Translations under genes and position numbers: made by a program
Shown here: in pieces, positions 52,026 to 61,169 of the stretch
Position numbering within the stretch: the first letter of the stretch is position 1
Layout of the letters: each line of letters starts with the position of its first letter
Origin: an uncultured Flavobacteriaceae bacterium
GTDB lineage: Bacteria > Bacteroidota > Bacteroidia > Flavobacteriales > Flavobacteriaceae
DNA length: 64,000 bases
Assembly (NCBI GenBank): GCA_947486785.1
Contig: CANKUU010000019.1
Coordinates: forward strand, 1-64,000
Direction of reading: 5' to 3'
Notes under the pieces: generated by a model
What the model saw: the letters and a program-made list of their open reading frames with translations, nothing else
Databases searched by the model: none
Told to the model about the DNA's origin: nothing

Positions 52026-52772
52026 ATGATGAATCGATTGACAGAAACAGTAAAGCATTTAATTATTGTAAACGTGCTGTTTTTTATAGCAACAAGCCTT
52101 TATGGTGATATTATTTATGAGTGGTTTGCTATGTGGTTTCCAAAGAATCAAAAATTTCAAATTTGGCAGATAATTACACATATGTTCATGCACGGAGGGT
52201 TTGCTCATATAGGATTTAATATGTTTGCCCTCTGGATGTTTGGTGGCCCTGTAGAACAATATTTGGGCAAAAATAAATTTCTGTTTTTATATTTTTCAGC
52301 TGGATTAGGAGCTGCTTTTTTTCAAGTAGGGTTTTATTACTTCCATTACCTTCCAGCGTATGAAGAGCTTTTATCTTCGGGGCTAACCGGAGATCAAATT
52401 GTACAAATGTTAACTACGAATAGAGGCATGCCGGGTATTTCGCAAGAGCAACTATTTAATTTACAAAATGTTTTTGATGTTTTTAATTCTTCAATGGTTG
52501 GTGCTTCGGGCTGTATTATGGGTCTATTAGCAGCTTTTGGGGTAATGAATCCAAATGCTGAGTTAATGATGATTTTTTTGCCTATACCAATTAAAGCGAA
52601 GTATTTTATACCAGGTATCATCTTATTAGATGTAGTTTCGGCAGTTACGGGTCAATCTTTTTTTAGCCCAAGCAATACGGCATATATGGCGCATGTAGGG
52701 GGCGCCTTAATCGGGTTTATTGTAATGTGGTATTGGAAAAAAAATTCATTCAATAAAAACAGGTGGAATTAA
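52026..52772 (+). CDS. Rhomboid intramembrane serine protease (first of two)
   Basis: This 248-residue six-span protein has the rhomboid features: HMFMHGGFAHIGFNMFALW (the HxxxN segment after loop 1), the catalytic Ser in GASGCIMGLLAAF and the catalytic His in AHVGGALIGF. Rhomboids cut single-span membrane proteins within the bilayer. A loop of about 50 residues between spans 3 and 4 (YLPAYEELLSSGLTGDQ onward) is longer than in the second copy. It starts directly after the mutL stop. Confidence 0.93.
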   Translation: MMNRLTETVKHLIIVNVLFFIATSLYGDIIYEWFAMWFPKNQKFQIWQIITHMFMHGGFAHIGFNMFALWMFGGPVEQYLGKNKFLFLYFSAGLGAAFFQVGFYYFHYLPAYEELLSSGLTGDQIVQMLTTNRGMPGISQEQLFNLQNVFDVFNSSMVGASGCIMGLLAAFGVMNPNAELMMIFLPIPIKAKYFIPGIILLDVVSAVTGQSFFSPSNTAYMAHVGGALIGFIVMWYWKKNSFNKNRWN

Positions 52773-52773
52773 T

Positions 52774-53649
52774 ATGGCAGCAAATAGCTTAAGATATCAA
52801 TATGCTCGCTTGAGTATTGCAGAAAAGTTGATTGCAATAAATATTGCGGTTTTTATTATTAATTATTTGGTGCCTTTTCTGCTGCGCTTACATCCTCAAA
52901 CTATTCAGAGATGGTTTTGGCTACCCAAGGGTGTTCTTGCTTATTTTTCTCAACCATGGTCGTTGCTTACCTACTCCTTTTTTCATGGAGATATTTGGCA
53001 TGTAGTTATGAACATGCTCATTCTGTTTTATATGAGTAAAATACTTTTAAACTTATTTGATGCTAAAAAATTTTTAAATATATATTTTTTGGGTGTTATC
53101 TGTGGTGGTATAGCTTTTATGGCTAGCTATAATATTTTTCCAGTTTTCTTAGACAATACACTACCTTTAGTTGGTGCATCTGCAGGTGTTATGGCAATTC
53201 TTATTTTTGTTTGTACGTATAACCCCAATCAAGAAGTACGTGTGTTTATGTTTAATATTAAGCTTTGGTATATTGGAGCCTTCTTTGTTTTAAAGGATCT
53301 AATTCAGATTCCTGGCGGAAATTCTGGGGGGCATATAGCTCATTTAGGAGGTGCGCTATTGGGTTATTTATACGCTCGTAAATTAGCAGAAGGTACCGAT
53401 ATTGGTTCTGGTTTTTCCAAGATGCTAGATGGTATAGCGACTATGTTTACACCAAAGAAAAAAGTGGCAACTATGAAAACTGTTTATAAAAATCGTGCTT
53501 CAACTTCGGGTAGTACAAAAGTTAAACATGATAAGGCAAGCAATCAAAGGAAGATAGATGATATTTTAGATAAGATTGGTAAGTCGGGTTATGAAAGCCT
53601 TTCACAGGCAGAAAAAGATTTTTTATTTAAAGCAGGCAAGGAAGATTAA
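52774..53649 (+). CDS. Rhomboid intramembrane serine protease (second of two)
   Basis: The 291-residue protein has the rhomboid core FFHGDIWHVVMNMLIL, GASAGVMAILIF (Ser) and HIAHLGGALLGYLYARK (His), followed by a basic cytoplasmic tail of about 85 residues (PKKKVATMKTVYK; DDILDKIGKSGYESLSQAEK). The tail, absent from the first copy, ends in a small helix-rich motif seen after other Bacteroidota rhomboids. It follows the first rhomboid by one base. Substrates are unknown. Confidence 0.93.
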   Translation: MAANSLRYQYARLSIAEKLIAINIAVFIINYLVPFLLRLHPQTIQRWFWLPKGVLAYFSQPWSLLTYSFFHGDIWHVVMNMLILFYMSKILLNLFDAKKFLNIYFLGVICGGIAFMASYNIFPVFLDNTLPLVGASAGVMAILIFVCTYNPNQEVRVFMFNIKLWYIGAFFVLKDLIQIPGGNSGGHIAHLGGALLGYLYARKLAEGTDIGSGFSKMLDGIATMFTPKKKVATMKTVYKNRASTSGSTKVKHDKASNQRKIDDILDKIGKSGYESLSQAEKDFLFKAGKED

Positions 53650-53650
53650 A

Positions 53651-54685
53651 GTGGTAAAGCATACCCCCACATTATATAAGTTTTTGTTTTTTTTAAATGG
53701 AATTTCGGTATTATTATTATTGATCGCTTGTGTAGTGCCCTATATTTCTGATGAGCGATTTTCATTTCTAACTTTTCTTAGTTTAACGGTTCCATTTTTG
53801 GTGATTGCTAATTTGCTTTTTCTGGTATATTGGCTGTGGTTAAGAAAACTTGAGCTTTTGCTTTCTGCTGTTGCTATTGGTGTTGCTTATTTGTTTTTTG
53901 GTACCTTTTATAAATTTACTTTCTCTAAAGCTGCTATTGAAGAAGAAGGTATTAGTGTAATGAGCTATAATGTGCGTGGCTTTAATAAGTATGGTGATTT
54001 ACCTAACCGTTTTGTTTTTGAAGATATTAAGAGTTTTGTTGATAAAGAACAACCCGATATCATTTGCTTTCAAGAAGCTGGTTACAGTAGAAAACGAGAA
54101 TACTTGAAAGACTACCCTTATCACGACTTACAGTATATTTACATGAACAAGAAGGTACTATTGGGTGTTTTTTCAAAATACCCAATAGTTAAAAGCGATT
54201 TTATTTGTTTTCCTGATTCATTTAATAATGCTATGTACGTAGATGTTCTTTATAAAAAAGATACTGTACGGGTGTACAATGTTCATTTACAGTCTTTAGG
54301 CGTTACCCCTGGCATGGGCAGTATCGTAAATCAGCGTTCTGATAAGCTTTTAAAGAAGGTTTCAAGAAAGTTTCATAAACAGCAACAGCAAGCGAAACTT
54401 GTACGAGCGAATATAGATCAATGCAAGTACAAAAAGATTCTTTGCGGTGATTTTAATAATACCCAATTTTCATATGCATACAAAACGTTGAGGGCAGATT
54501 TACAAGACACTTTTATTGAAAAGGGCAGCGGCTATGGTAGAACATTGAATTTTCATAAAGTTCCGCTTCGAATCGATTTTATTTTTGCAGATAAAGACTT
54601 TAAGATACAACAACATAAGAATTATGACCTAAAATTATCAGATCATTATCCCATTATGGCTAGGCTAAAATTAACGAGCAATTAA
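53651..54685 (+). CDS. Membrane-anchored endonuclease/exonuclease/phosphatase-fold protein
   Basis: The protein (345 residues from a GTG at 53651, one base after the rhomboid stop) begins VVKHTPTLYKFLFFLNG. An ATG at 53576 is in frame but would overlap the rhomboid tail by 74 bases. Three hydrophobic spans (about 10-95) precede an EEP domain with ISVMSYNVRGFNKYG, DIICFQEAGYS, VYNVHLQSLG, ILCGDFNNTQFSYAY, RIDFIFADKDF and LSDHYPIMARL. All key metal and phosphate residues are present. The substrate, a nucleic acid, lipid or sugar phosphate, is not apparent. Its end overlaps a convergent gene by 15 bases. Confidence 0.9.
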   Translation: MVKHTPTLYKFLFFLNGISVLLLLIACVVPYISDERFSFLTFLSLTVPFLVIANLLFLVYWLWLRKLELLLSAVAIGVAYLFFGTFYKFTFSKAAIEEEGISVMSYNVRGFNKYGDLPNRFVFEDIKSFVDKEQPDIICFQEAGYSRKREYLKDYPYHDLQYIYMNKKVLLGVFSKYPIVKSDFICFPDSFNNAMYVDVLYKKDTVRVYNVHLQSLGVTPGMGSIVNQRSDKLLKKVSRKFHKQQQQAKLVRANIDQCKYKKILCGDFNNTQFSYAYKTLRADLQDTFIEKGSGYGRTLNFHKVPLRIDFIFADKDFKIQQHKNYDLKLSDHYPIMARLKLTSN

Positions 54686-54985
54686 ATAGCAGTCGGTCAA
54701 ATCTGCTAGTATGTGTATAAGTAGTGCAATACCAAAAATTCTTGTTTTTCTAAAAAATAATAGACATAAATATAGCCCAATAGCCCAATAGCTGTGTAGT
54801 GGATGAAAATTAATGCTGCATCGATTCGTGTCAAATATTGGATCTGCCAATAGATGATCTAAATCGATTAAAATTCCGCCTATTAATATGGATACAGCGA
54901 ATAATCTTTTTTCTTTAAAAAAAACAAAAGCCACTATGAAAGGCACTATAAAATGAATTCCATAATGCATTAAAAACCTAAGCAT
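54671..54985 (-). CDS. DUF6122 small membrane protein
   Basis: This 104-residue protein has three to four hydrophobic spans and conserved His/Asp residues at span borders: LMHYGIHFIVPFIVAFVF, GGILIDLDHLLADP, FHPLHSYWAIGLYL and LIHILADLTDCYL. These recall membrane-bound metal-dependent hydrolases of the YdjM/LrgB-neighbour type, but no activity is established. It overlaps the WbqC gene by 8 bases and is convergent with the EEP gene, overlapping it by 15. Confidence 0.82.
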   Translation of the reverse strand: MLRFLMHYGIHFIVPFIVAFVFFKEKRLFAVSILIGGILIDLDHLLADPIFDTNRCSINFHPLHSYWAIGLYLCLLFFRKTRIFGIALLIHILADLTDCYLIAR

Positions 54986-55610
54986 CTAAAGAATGTAGAT
55001 TTAAATTTTTTAGGTATAATAACGCGTTAGGTCCTTCATTAAAAATAAGATCCAAGGTACTTACGTTTTTAATAAACCCATGTCTTTCGCCAAAGACTTG
55101 ATGATATTTTGGAAAAAAAACGTCGAATTTCTTTTTTGCATCTACTAAATTACGAAGGTCTTTATAAGTTGATGGAGCTTGCTCATACCTTGTTGTTTTG
55201 GTATTTGGCATCTCTATTTGTAGGCAGTTACTAATGATTTCAATAGTTGTTAAATTAAACTCTTGCAGGTGCGTATAGGTTTGGGTGTATATGGGGGCTA
55301 TTTCGTCTTCGTAATATTCAAAATATGGTGATGTTCTATATGCGGTTTGTAAAGTTCGCCAATGCTGCCGCTGCCAGTTATAATCATTTTCAATTTGTAC
55401 ATCTTTATAATATTGTCTGCCAAGGTTTTTGCCTACGTGCTTAATGGGTATGTTTAACATTAAACTACCTCTATCGGTACATACATAGCCTCGATTTCTA
55501 TACGTTTGTTTTTGAAAATTGTCAAAGAGCTCCCAACAAATATCATTTTGAACAATAGCTGCAAAAGTGATTATATTTGGTATATATGTTGGGTGTAAAA
55601 GTTTCTGCAC
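54978..55610 (-). CDS. WbqC-like family protein
   Basis: This 210-residue protein matches the WbqC family: YIPNIITFAAIVQNDICWEL at the start, then QKQTYRNRGYVCTDRG, LNIPIKHVGK, and WRTLQTAYRTSPYFEYYEDE in the middle. WbqC members are found near polysaccharide genes and are thought to act in O-antigen or nucleotide-sugar metabolism, though without clear biochemistry. No such genes are adjacent here. It is transcribed with the DUF6122 gene. Confidence 0.9.
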   Translation of the reverse strand: MQKLLHPTYIPNIITFAAIVQNDICWELFDNFQKQTYRNRGYVCTDRGSLMLNIPIKHVGKNLGRQYYKDVQIENDYNWQRQHWRTLQTAYRTSPYFEYYEDEIAPIYTQTYTHLQEFNLTTIEIISNCLQIEMPNTKTTRYEQAPSTYKDLRNLVDAKKKFDVFFPKYHQVFGERHGFIKNVSTLDLIFNEGPNALLYLKNLNLHSLDA

Positions 55611-55732
55611 AATTTTATAGATTAATTTTGCCTAGGTTATTATAGTTAAGAGAATCAAGTTGTACGAAGAACATAAAGGTGCTAATGTTACATGTAACTA
55701 GCTATCATTTTAATGCGATAAGGTTTTAAAAC

Positions 55733-57451
55733 TTAATTTTTACTACTTTTTTTCTTCCTATAAAAATCAAAAGCAAGCCATGCCGCAAGAGCGATTAAAA
55801 AATATTTAAAATAAGAAACAGGCTGCCCGGTACCGTTAACGGTCGTAAAAATTCTATCCCAACGTGGTTTCCATTTCCAAGGTGGATTGGTTCTTTTTTT
55901 TGCATCTACAAAGTTGTCTACACTCATCCAAATAAAAATTGGAGTTCCTACGATATGATTTTCAGGAACATAGCCCCATTCTCGGCTATCAGAAGAATGA
56001 TCACGATTATCACCCATCATCCAATAATAATCTTGCTTAAAGGTGTAAGAATCGACAATTTGACCATTTAGAATTATCTGATTACCCTTTATTTTGATTG
56101 AATTTTGTTCGTATTTTTCAATAATTTTTCTGTATAATGGAAGTACTTTTAGGTTTAAAGGAACTGTTTTTCCAGCTTTAGGAATGTAAATAGGTCCAAA
56201 TTGGTCATGACTCCAAGGGTGATCCGCACTTTGAGGAAAAGTATTGCCCATAAATACATTTTTCGGATTAATTACACGAACAACAGAGTCAATCTTTGGG
56301 TTATTTCGAAGTTTTTTTGCCATTTCTATGGTCAAAGGAGCTTTTCGTTCTCGTGGTGTTTCTTCTTTTAATGCAAGTCTCGCTTTTCTTATAATGTCTG
56401 TTGGAAGACCATTACCAGTAGTTATTATTGCAATTTGCCCATCGGCGGTTGTTTGAATGAACTTTGTGTATTCATCAATTAAATTTACTTGTTGTTGATT
56501 TATTTGTTTTGAAATATATTTTCTGCTAAAATCTTCAACACCTAAATCAGTTAAAAACTTTGCGGAGACCCCTTTGTTTGAATAAATGATATGATCAAAT
56601 TGCGGTCTTGCTCTGTCGGGTAAAACGAGCTGTTTTCCATTTATATGAACAAATCCATCAATAACTTGCAATGAATCTCCTGGTAAACCCACGCAACGCT
56701 TTACGTAATTTGATTTTTTATCAATAGGTTTTTTGACTCCTTTTTCTTTTACAAAAAATTGTCGAACAGTATCCGCTGGCCAGCTAAATACAACAATTTC
56801 TTTTCTTTTAATATCTTTAAAACCAGGTAATCTAAAATAAGGAAGTTGTGGTTTATTTAAGTAAGAAGGTTGATTTATAAACGGAAGTGTATCATGTACC
56901 ATTGGCGCAGCAATGGTTGTCATAGGTGCTCGTGCACCGTAGTGAAATTTGCTAACAAATAGTAAATCTCCGATACGAAGTGTTCGTTCTAAAGATCCTG
57001 TAGGAATTACATATGGCTGTATAAAATAAGTATGAACCAAGGTAGCGGCAACTACTGCAAAAACGATAGAGCTTACCCATTCGCCAACAACACTTTGGGG
57101 TTGTAAACTTCTGTTTTCTACATATTTTACATCTAATGCATAATTCACGTAATACGTGTAAAAACCTAAAGTAAGTATTACTAGCCAGGTTTCAAGCAAG
57201 CTAGTACGACCAAAACTTCGTATAGTTTCTACCCAAATAACTGGAAACATTAATAGGTTTATGATAGGAATGAATAATAAAAATACCCACCATTTTGGTC
57301 TGTTAATAATCTGCATTAAAATGATAGCGTTATAAATAGGTATAGCTGCTTCCCAAGCTTTTCTGCCTGCTTTTACATATAATTTCCAAGTACCCAAAAA
57401 ATGGATAATTTGAATAACACCGATAAATAAGAGCCACTGTGATACGTTCAT
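55733..57451 (-). CDS. lepB: Signal peptidase I, long Bacteroidota form
   Basis: This 572-residue S26 peptidase removes signal peptides of exported proteins. It has hydrophobic spans up to about residue 105 and another at about 125-145, then the catalytic Ser153 in VIPTGSLERTLRIGD and Lys251 in NYVKRCVGLPGDSLQ. Box E, MGDNRDHSSDSREWGYVP, lies only near 515. The insertion of about 250 residues between the Lys and Asp boxes is much longer than in E. coli LepB (324 residues) and is typical of Bacteroidetes. A final span lies near the C-terminus, followed by a basic tail. It is 148 bases downstream of dapB. Confidence 0.93.
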   Translation of the reverse strand: MNVSQWLLFIGVIQIIHFLGTWKLYVKAGRKAWEAAIPIYNAIILMQIINRPKWWVFLLFIPIINLLMFPVIWVETIRSFGRTSLLETWLVILTLGFYTYYVNYALDVKYVENRSLQPQSVVGEWVSSIVFAVVAATLVHTYFIQPYVIPTGSLERTLRIGDLLFVSKFHYGARAPMTTIAAPMVHDTLPFINQPSYLNKPQLPYFRLPGFKDIKRKEIVVFSWPADTVRQFFVKEKGVKKPIDKKSNYVKRCVGLPGDSLQVIDGFVHINGKQLVLPDRARPQFDHIIYSNKGVSAKFLTDLGVEDFSRKYISKQINQQQVNLIDEYTKFIQTTADGQIAIITTGNGLPTDIIRKARLALKEETPRERKAPLTIEMAKKLRNNPKIDSVVRVINPKNVFMGNTFPQSADHPWSHDQFGPIYIPKAGKTVPLNLKVLPLYRKIIEKYEQNSIKIKGNQIILNGQIVDSYTFKQDYYWMMGDNRDHSSDSREWGYVPENHIVGTPIFIWMSVDNFVDAKKRTNPPWKWKPRWDRIFTTVNGTGQPVSYFKYFLIALAAWLAFDFYRKKKSSKN

Positions 57452-57599
57452 CTGATAAATTTATGCACAAAACTAAAACGAATAAAGTTTAGTTTTTGTA
57501 TTAGTTTAGTTTAAATTAACAAAATCTCTACCTTAATTGGTAAGATAATATTAAGTGTTTTTATTAATCAACGGGCATAAGCCTTTATTGCAAAATATT

Positions 57600-58298
57600 T
57601 TAAAGTCCTAAAACATCTTTCATAGTATATACCCCTGTTTTGCCAAATAGCCATTCTGCGGCAACAATTGCACCTAACGCAAAACCTTCTCTATTATGAG
57701 CCGTATGTTTAATCTCAATACTATCTACATCGCTTTCATAAGCTACTTTGTGCGTGCCAGGTACAGCACCTTCACGAGCAGAAGTTATTGTAATTTCGTT
57801 TTCTGATGATTGCTCTAACTTCCAACCGTTATATTTCGTCTTGGCAATGATACCTTCGGCTAGGCTAATTGCGGTACCGCTTGGTGCATCTAATTTTTGT
57901 GTATGATGTATTTCCTCTATTGAAACTTGATACTTACTCAAGTTTTTCATTACGCCAGCTAGGTATGTGTTTAACTCAAAAAAAATATTTACGCCCAGAC
58001 TAAAGTTAGAGGCATAAATAAAAGAACCTTTCTTTTTTTTGCAAAGCGCTAGTATTTTATCATAGTCTTTTAACCATCCGGTAGTGCCAGAAATAACCGG
58101 GATGTTATTTTCAATACAACGGCTAATATTCTCATATGCAGCTTCAGGCGTGCTAAAATCGATGGCTACATCAATATTTGAAAAGTGAATTTCGGTGGTA
58201 TCTTTATTAATTTTAGAAACAATTATATGGTTCCTATCAAGGGCTAATTGCTCTATCATTTGACCCATTTTTCCGTATCCAAATAATGCAATATTCAT
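57600..58298 (-). CDS. dapB: 4-hydroxy-tetrahydrodipicolinate reductase
   Basis: DapB reduces the lysine and diaminopimelate precursor with NAD(P)H. The 232-residue protein has IALFGYGKMGQMIEQ (nucleotide site), VISGTTGW, ASNFSLGVNIFFEL and the active-site EEIHHTQKLDAPSGTA. It is about 35 residues shorter than E. coli DapB, as usual in this group. It is 3 bases downstream of the DUF5683 gene. Confidence 0.96.
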   Translation of the reverse strand: MNIALFGYGKMGQMIEQLALDRNHIIVSKINKDTTEIHFSNIDVAIDFSTPEAAYENISRCIENNIPVISGTTGWLKDYDKILALCKKKKGSFIYASNFSLGVNIFFELNTYLAGVMKNLSKYQVSIEEIHHTQKLDAPSGTAISLAEGIIAKTKYNGWKLEQSSENEITITSAREGAVPGTHKVAYESDVDSIEIKHTAHNREGFALGAIVAAEWLFGKTGVYTMKDVLGL

Positions 58299-58301
58299 AT
58301 C

Positions 58302-58931
58302 CTAAAATTTTATAATCAATGCCATTCCATAATTAGGATCTGATGTTATTGGGTTAAGATCTAAATAAGGCTCTAATTCCATATTAAAACTCAAATTATC
58401 CTCTACATTAAATTGTTTTAAGTGGGCGTCTACGTTGGCTTCTACAATATTTAATGCATAAATCAAAATAGTTACCACTAGGGCTAAATCGCGATCACCT
58501 TGTCGCCCATTTTGAAGTCGTTCTAATTGGGCATTTGTAACCGTTTCAGGAATGTCTGGATCATTAATAAGAAAACCTGCTCTACGTTTTTTAAAAGCAG
58601 TTCTAAGTTGATTATATTGATTGTCAAAAGTAATATAACTGTATATTCCTGCTCCAATAGCTCCCCATGCCACAGGTGCTTTCCAGTAGCTTTTGTTGTA
58701 AATTTGTCCTAAACCCGGCAGAACAGCAGAATAAAAAGCGGCCTTACTTGGAGCCAATGGATTGATTGCTATTTTCGAAACTAAAAGCGTATCTACAACT
58801 ACGATTCCTTCAGTCTTTAAATTTGTTTTTAAACTGTCAATTTCAGAGGTTTTGGTAGCATCTTCTTGCCCAAAGCAAAAACAGGCCATGAGTATAAAGC
58901 AGCTAAAAAAGAAATTATTTTTACTAACCAA
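58302..58931 (-). CDS. DUF5683 protein
   Basis: This 209-residue protein has a signal peptide (NFFFSCFILMACFCFG), a disordered segment, then the DUF5683 core with KAAFYSAVLPGLGQIYNKSYWKAP and two short hydrophobic stretches (GAIGAGIYSYITF; LALVVTILIYALNIVEA). The family is a membrane-associated Bacteroidota protein of unknown role, commonly encoded between parB and dapB. It overlaps parB by 8 bases, so it shares its transcript. Confidence 0.88.
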   Translation of the reverse strand: MVSKNNFFFSCFILMACFCFGQEDATKTSEIDSLKTNLKTEGIVVVDTLLVSKIAINPLAPSKAAFYSAVLPGLGQIYNKSYWKAPVAWGAIGAGIYSYITFDNQYNQLRTAFKKRRAGFLINDPDIPETVTNAQLERLQNGRQGDRDLALVVTILIYALNIVEANVDAHLKQFNVEDNLSFNMELEPYLDLNPITSDPNYGMALIIKF

Positions 58932-59823
58932 GGAGTACTTTTTTTATTCTAATAAATTCTTCTTTCGAGTCAAAAGAAATTGTAATTTTTCCTTTTCCAT
59001 TATCAGCAGCTTGCACTACTACTTTCGAGGATAGTTGTTTTTTTAACTCGTCGCTTGCTCCTGCTATAAAATCAGGGTTTTGATTGCTCTTTTTTGAGTT
59101 TTTTGCTAAAGAATTGCCTTGCTGGTATTCTTTCACAAGTTTTTCTGTATCACGAACAGATAAACGTTGTCCAACTATTTTTTCGTAAATCGAAATCTGA
59201 TCTTCTCTTTTTTCAATATTTACAAGAGCTCTACCATGACCCATGCTTGCAAAACCATCACGAATACCTGTTTGAATAATTGGGTCTAATTTTAGTAATC
59301 TAAGATAATTTGCAATCGTGGAGCGTTTTTTACCCACACGATCACTTAATTTGTCTTGCGTTAATTGTATTTCATCAATTAATCGCTGATAAGATAAAGC
59401 AATTTCAATAGGATCTAGATCTTGTCTTTGTATGTTTTCAACTAAAGCCATTTCTAACGACTCTTGGTCATTAGCGATACGAATGTATGCAGGTATGGTC
59501 TCTAACCCAATCAATTTTGATGCGCGATACCTTCTTTCACCTGAAACTAGCTGAAATTTATTAAAATCTAATTTTCTTACCGTAATGGGTTGAATAACTC
59601 CTAATTCGCGAATAGATGTAGCCAATTCTTGTAAGGCTTCATCATTAAAATACGAGCGTGGTTGAAACGGATTTACCTCAATTGCTTCAAGGTCTAGCTC
59701 AAGAATATTGCCAACAACTTTGTCTGCATTTTTATCTGATGCAGATTGAATATCGTTCTCTGGATCTTTCAACAGCGCAGAAAGTCCACGTCCTAAAGCT
59801 TGTTTTCTAGTTGCTTTCGCCAT
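58924..59823 (-). CDS. parB: Chromosome-partitioning protein ParB
   Basis: This 299-residue CTP-dependent DNA clamp has KQALGRGLSALL at the start, the PFQPRSYF and GERRYRASK motifs (CTP site), VENIQRQDLDPIE, a helix-turn-helix (LTQDKLSDRVGKKRSTIANY) and a C-terminal dimerisation region. It loads at parS sites near the origin and works with ParA for segregation. No parS-like palindrome was seen in the window. The start is adjacent to the parA stop. Confidence 0.96.
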   Translation of the reverse strand: MAKATRKQALGRGLSALLKDPENDIQSASDKNADKVVGNILELDLEAIEVNPFQPRSYFNDEALQELATSIRELGVIQPITVRKLDFNKFQLVSGERRYRASKLIGLETIPAYIRIANDQESLEMALVENIQRQDLDPIEIALSYQRLIDEIQLTQDKLSDRVGKKRSTIANYLRLLKLDPIIQTGIRDGFASMGHGRALVNIEKREDQISIYEKIVGQRLSVRDTEKLVKEYQQGNSLAKNSKKSNQNPDFIAGASDELKKQLSSKVVVQAADNGKGKITISFDSKEEFIRIKKVLLG

Positions 59824-60597
59824 TTATACAGTCTCGTTATTTTTCTTTACTAGCTCGTTGGCCATATTTAAATAGTTTGCAGCTCCTTTGCTACTTGCAT
59901 CATATTTTATAATGCTTTCACCATAACTAGGCGCTTCACTTAATCGCACATTTCTTTGAATTATAGTATCAAAAACCATATCAGCGAAATGTTTACGAAC
60001 CTCTTCAACTACTTGGTTTGATAATCGTAACCTTGAGTCAAACATGGTTAACAACATGCCTTCAATATCAAGATCTGGATTATGTATTTTTTGAACACTT
60101 TTTATGGTGTTTAACAGCTTACCTAAACCTTCAAGTGCAAAATACTCGCACTGAATAGGAATAATAACCGAATCAGAGGCTGTTAAGGCATTTAAAGTTA
60201 ACAAACCTAAAGATGGTGCACAATCTATAAGTATATAATCATATGATTTTTTAAGCGAGGTAATCGCCTTTTTCATCATATATTCACGCTCATTTTTATC
60301 TACTAATTCAATTTCAATAGCCACCAAATCAATATGTGATGGAATTAAAGAAACATTTGGAGATGAAGTTTCAATAATAGTTTCTTCCGCAGTTTTAGAA
60401 TGCTCTAGCAACTGGTACGTGCCCAATTCTACATCATCAACGGTTATGCCTAAACCAGATGTGGCATTTGCTTGTGGGTCTGCATCGATTAACAAAACCT
60501 TTTTTTCAAGTACTCCTAAAGCTGCAGCCAAATTTACTGAAGTAGTTGTTTTTCCTACGCCGCCTTTTTGATTTGCAATTGCAATTATCTTACCCAT
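59824..60597 (-). CDS. parA: Chromosome-partitioning ATPase ParA/Soj
   Basis: This 257-residue Walker-type ATPase has the deviant P-loop NQKGGVGKTTTSVNLAA near the N-terminus, LLIDADPQANATSGLG, and YILIDCAPSLGLLTLNAL with the Mg-binding Asp. It forms dynamic DNA-bound dimers that ParB stimulates. Length and short N-terminus are those of chromosomal Soj, not of plasmid ParA types with an added DNA-binding domain. It heads the parA-parB-DUF5683-dapB-lepB run. Confidence 0.96.
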   Translation of the reverse strand: MGKIIAIANQKGGVGKTTTSVNLAAALGVLEKKVLLIDADPQANATSGLGITVDDVELGTYQLLEHSKTAEETIIETSSPNVSLIPSHIDLVAIEIELVDKNEREYMMKKAITSLKKSYDYILIDCAPSLGLLTLNALTASDSVIIPIQCEYFALEGLGKLLNTIKSVQKIHNPDLDIEGMLLTMFDSRLRLSNQVVEEVRKHFADMVFDTIIQRNVRLSEAPSYGESIIKYDASSKGAANYLNMANELVKKNNETV

Positions 60598-60827
60598 GGG
60601 TCTGTTTTCTTAGCTTGTAAAAATACAATTATTTACTATGATAGTTTGTGAATTTTGTTAACAGAAGGTGAATAACTTAAGCAACCCGCGTTAAAATGCG
60701 TTAAACTTCATTAAAGTTCGCCAAAAAGTTAAAAAAAAGGCTCTTTTTCTTTAAAGTATGTTGAAAATATTTTGAATTTGATAGCGTAATCAGGTAGCTT
60801 ATTTAAAGGTTTTGTGAAGATATTGGT

Positions 60828-61169
60828 TTACTTTTTATTTTTTGTTTTTAAACTATCTTCATATTCTATGAGATAAATTTCTTCATTTTTTTTCTTTAAA
60901 TAGTACTGCTCTCGAGCGAATTTTTCAAGTTCTTCTGGGTCTGATAATTTTTCAATTATTTTTTTGTCTTTGCTAATCTGTTTTTTTAAATAATCTTTTT
61001 GTTTTTCAAGATTGTCAATCTCGCTTTTCAATTCCATATGAATACGTAGCGAGTTGGTATCAAAAAACACCATCCAAATTACGAAAGCAGTTAAAATTAA
61101 AATGTAAATACTACTAAATATGGTTAGTATTTTATACCATTTCTTTTTTTTTAAATCTTTCCACCCCAT
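60828..61169 (-). CDS. FtsB/DivIC-type septum formation protein
   Basis: This 113-residue protein has a basic cytoplasmic start (GWKDLKKKKWYKI), one membrane span (about 15-35, ILTIFSSIYILILTAFVIW) and a coiled coil (KSEIDNLEKQKDYLKKQ onward) with the family ending SDPEELEKFAREQYYLKKKNE. FtsB/DivIC forms the trimer with FtsL and FtsQ/DivIB in the divisome. It follows udk with no gap. Confidence 0.92.
   Translation of the reverse strand: MGWKDLKKKKWYKILTIFSSIYILILTAFVIWMVFFDTNSLRIHMELKSEIDNLEKQKDYLKKQISKDKKIIEKLSDPEELEKFAREQYYLKKKNEEIYLIEYEDSLKTKNKK

Noticed and set aside
53576-53650. Earlier ATG for the EEP-fold gene
   Set aside because: It lies inside the rhomboid tail; the GTG at 53651 follows the rhomboid stop by one base and starts directly before the first membrane span.
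58924-60827. parS site or replication origin near parA-parB
   Set aside because: I looked for a TGTTTCACGTGAAACA-like palindrome around these genes and in the rest of the window and saw none; no dnaA boxes were recognised either.
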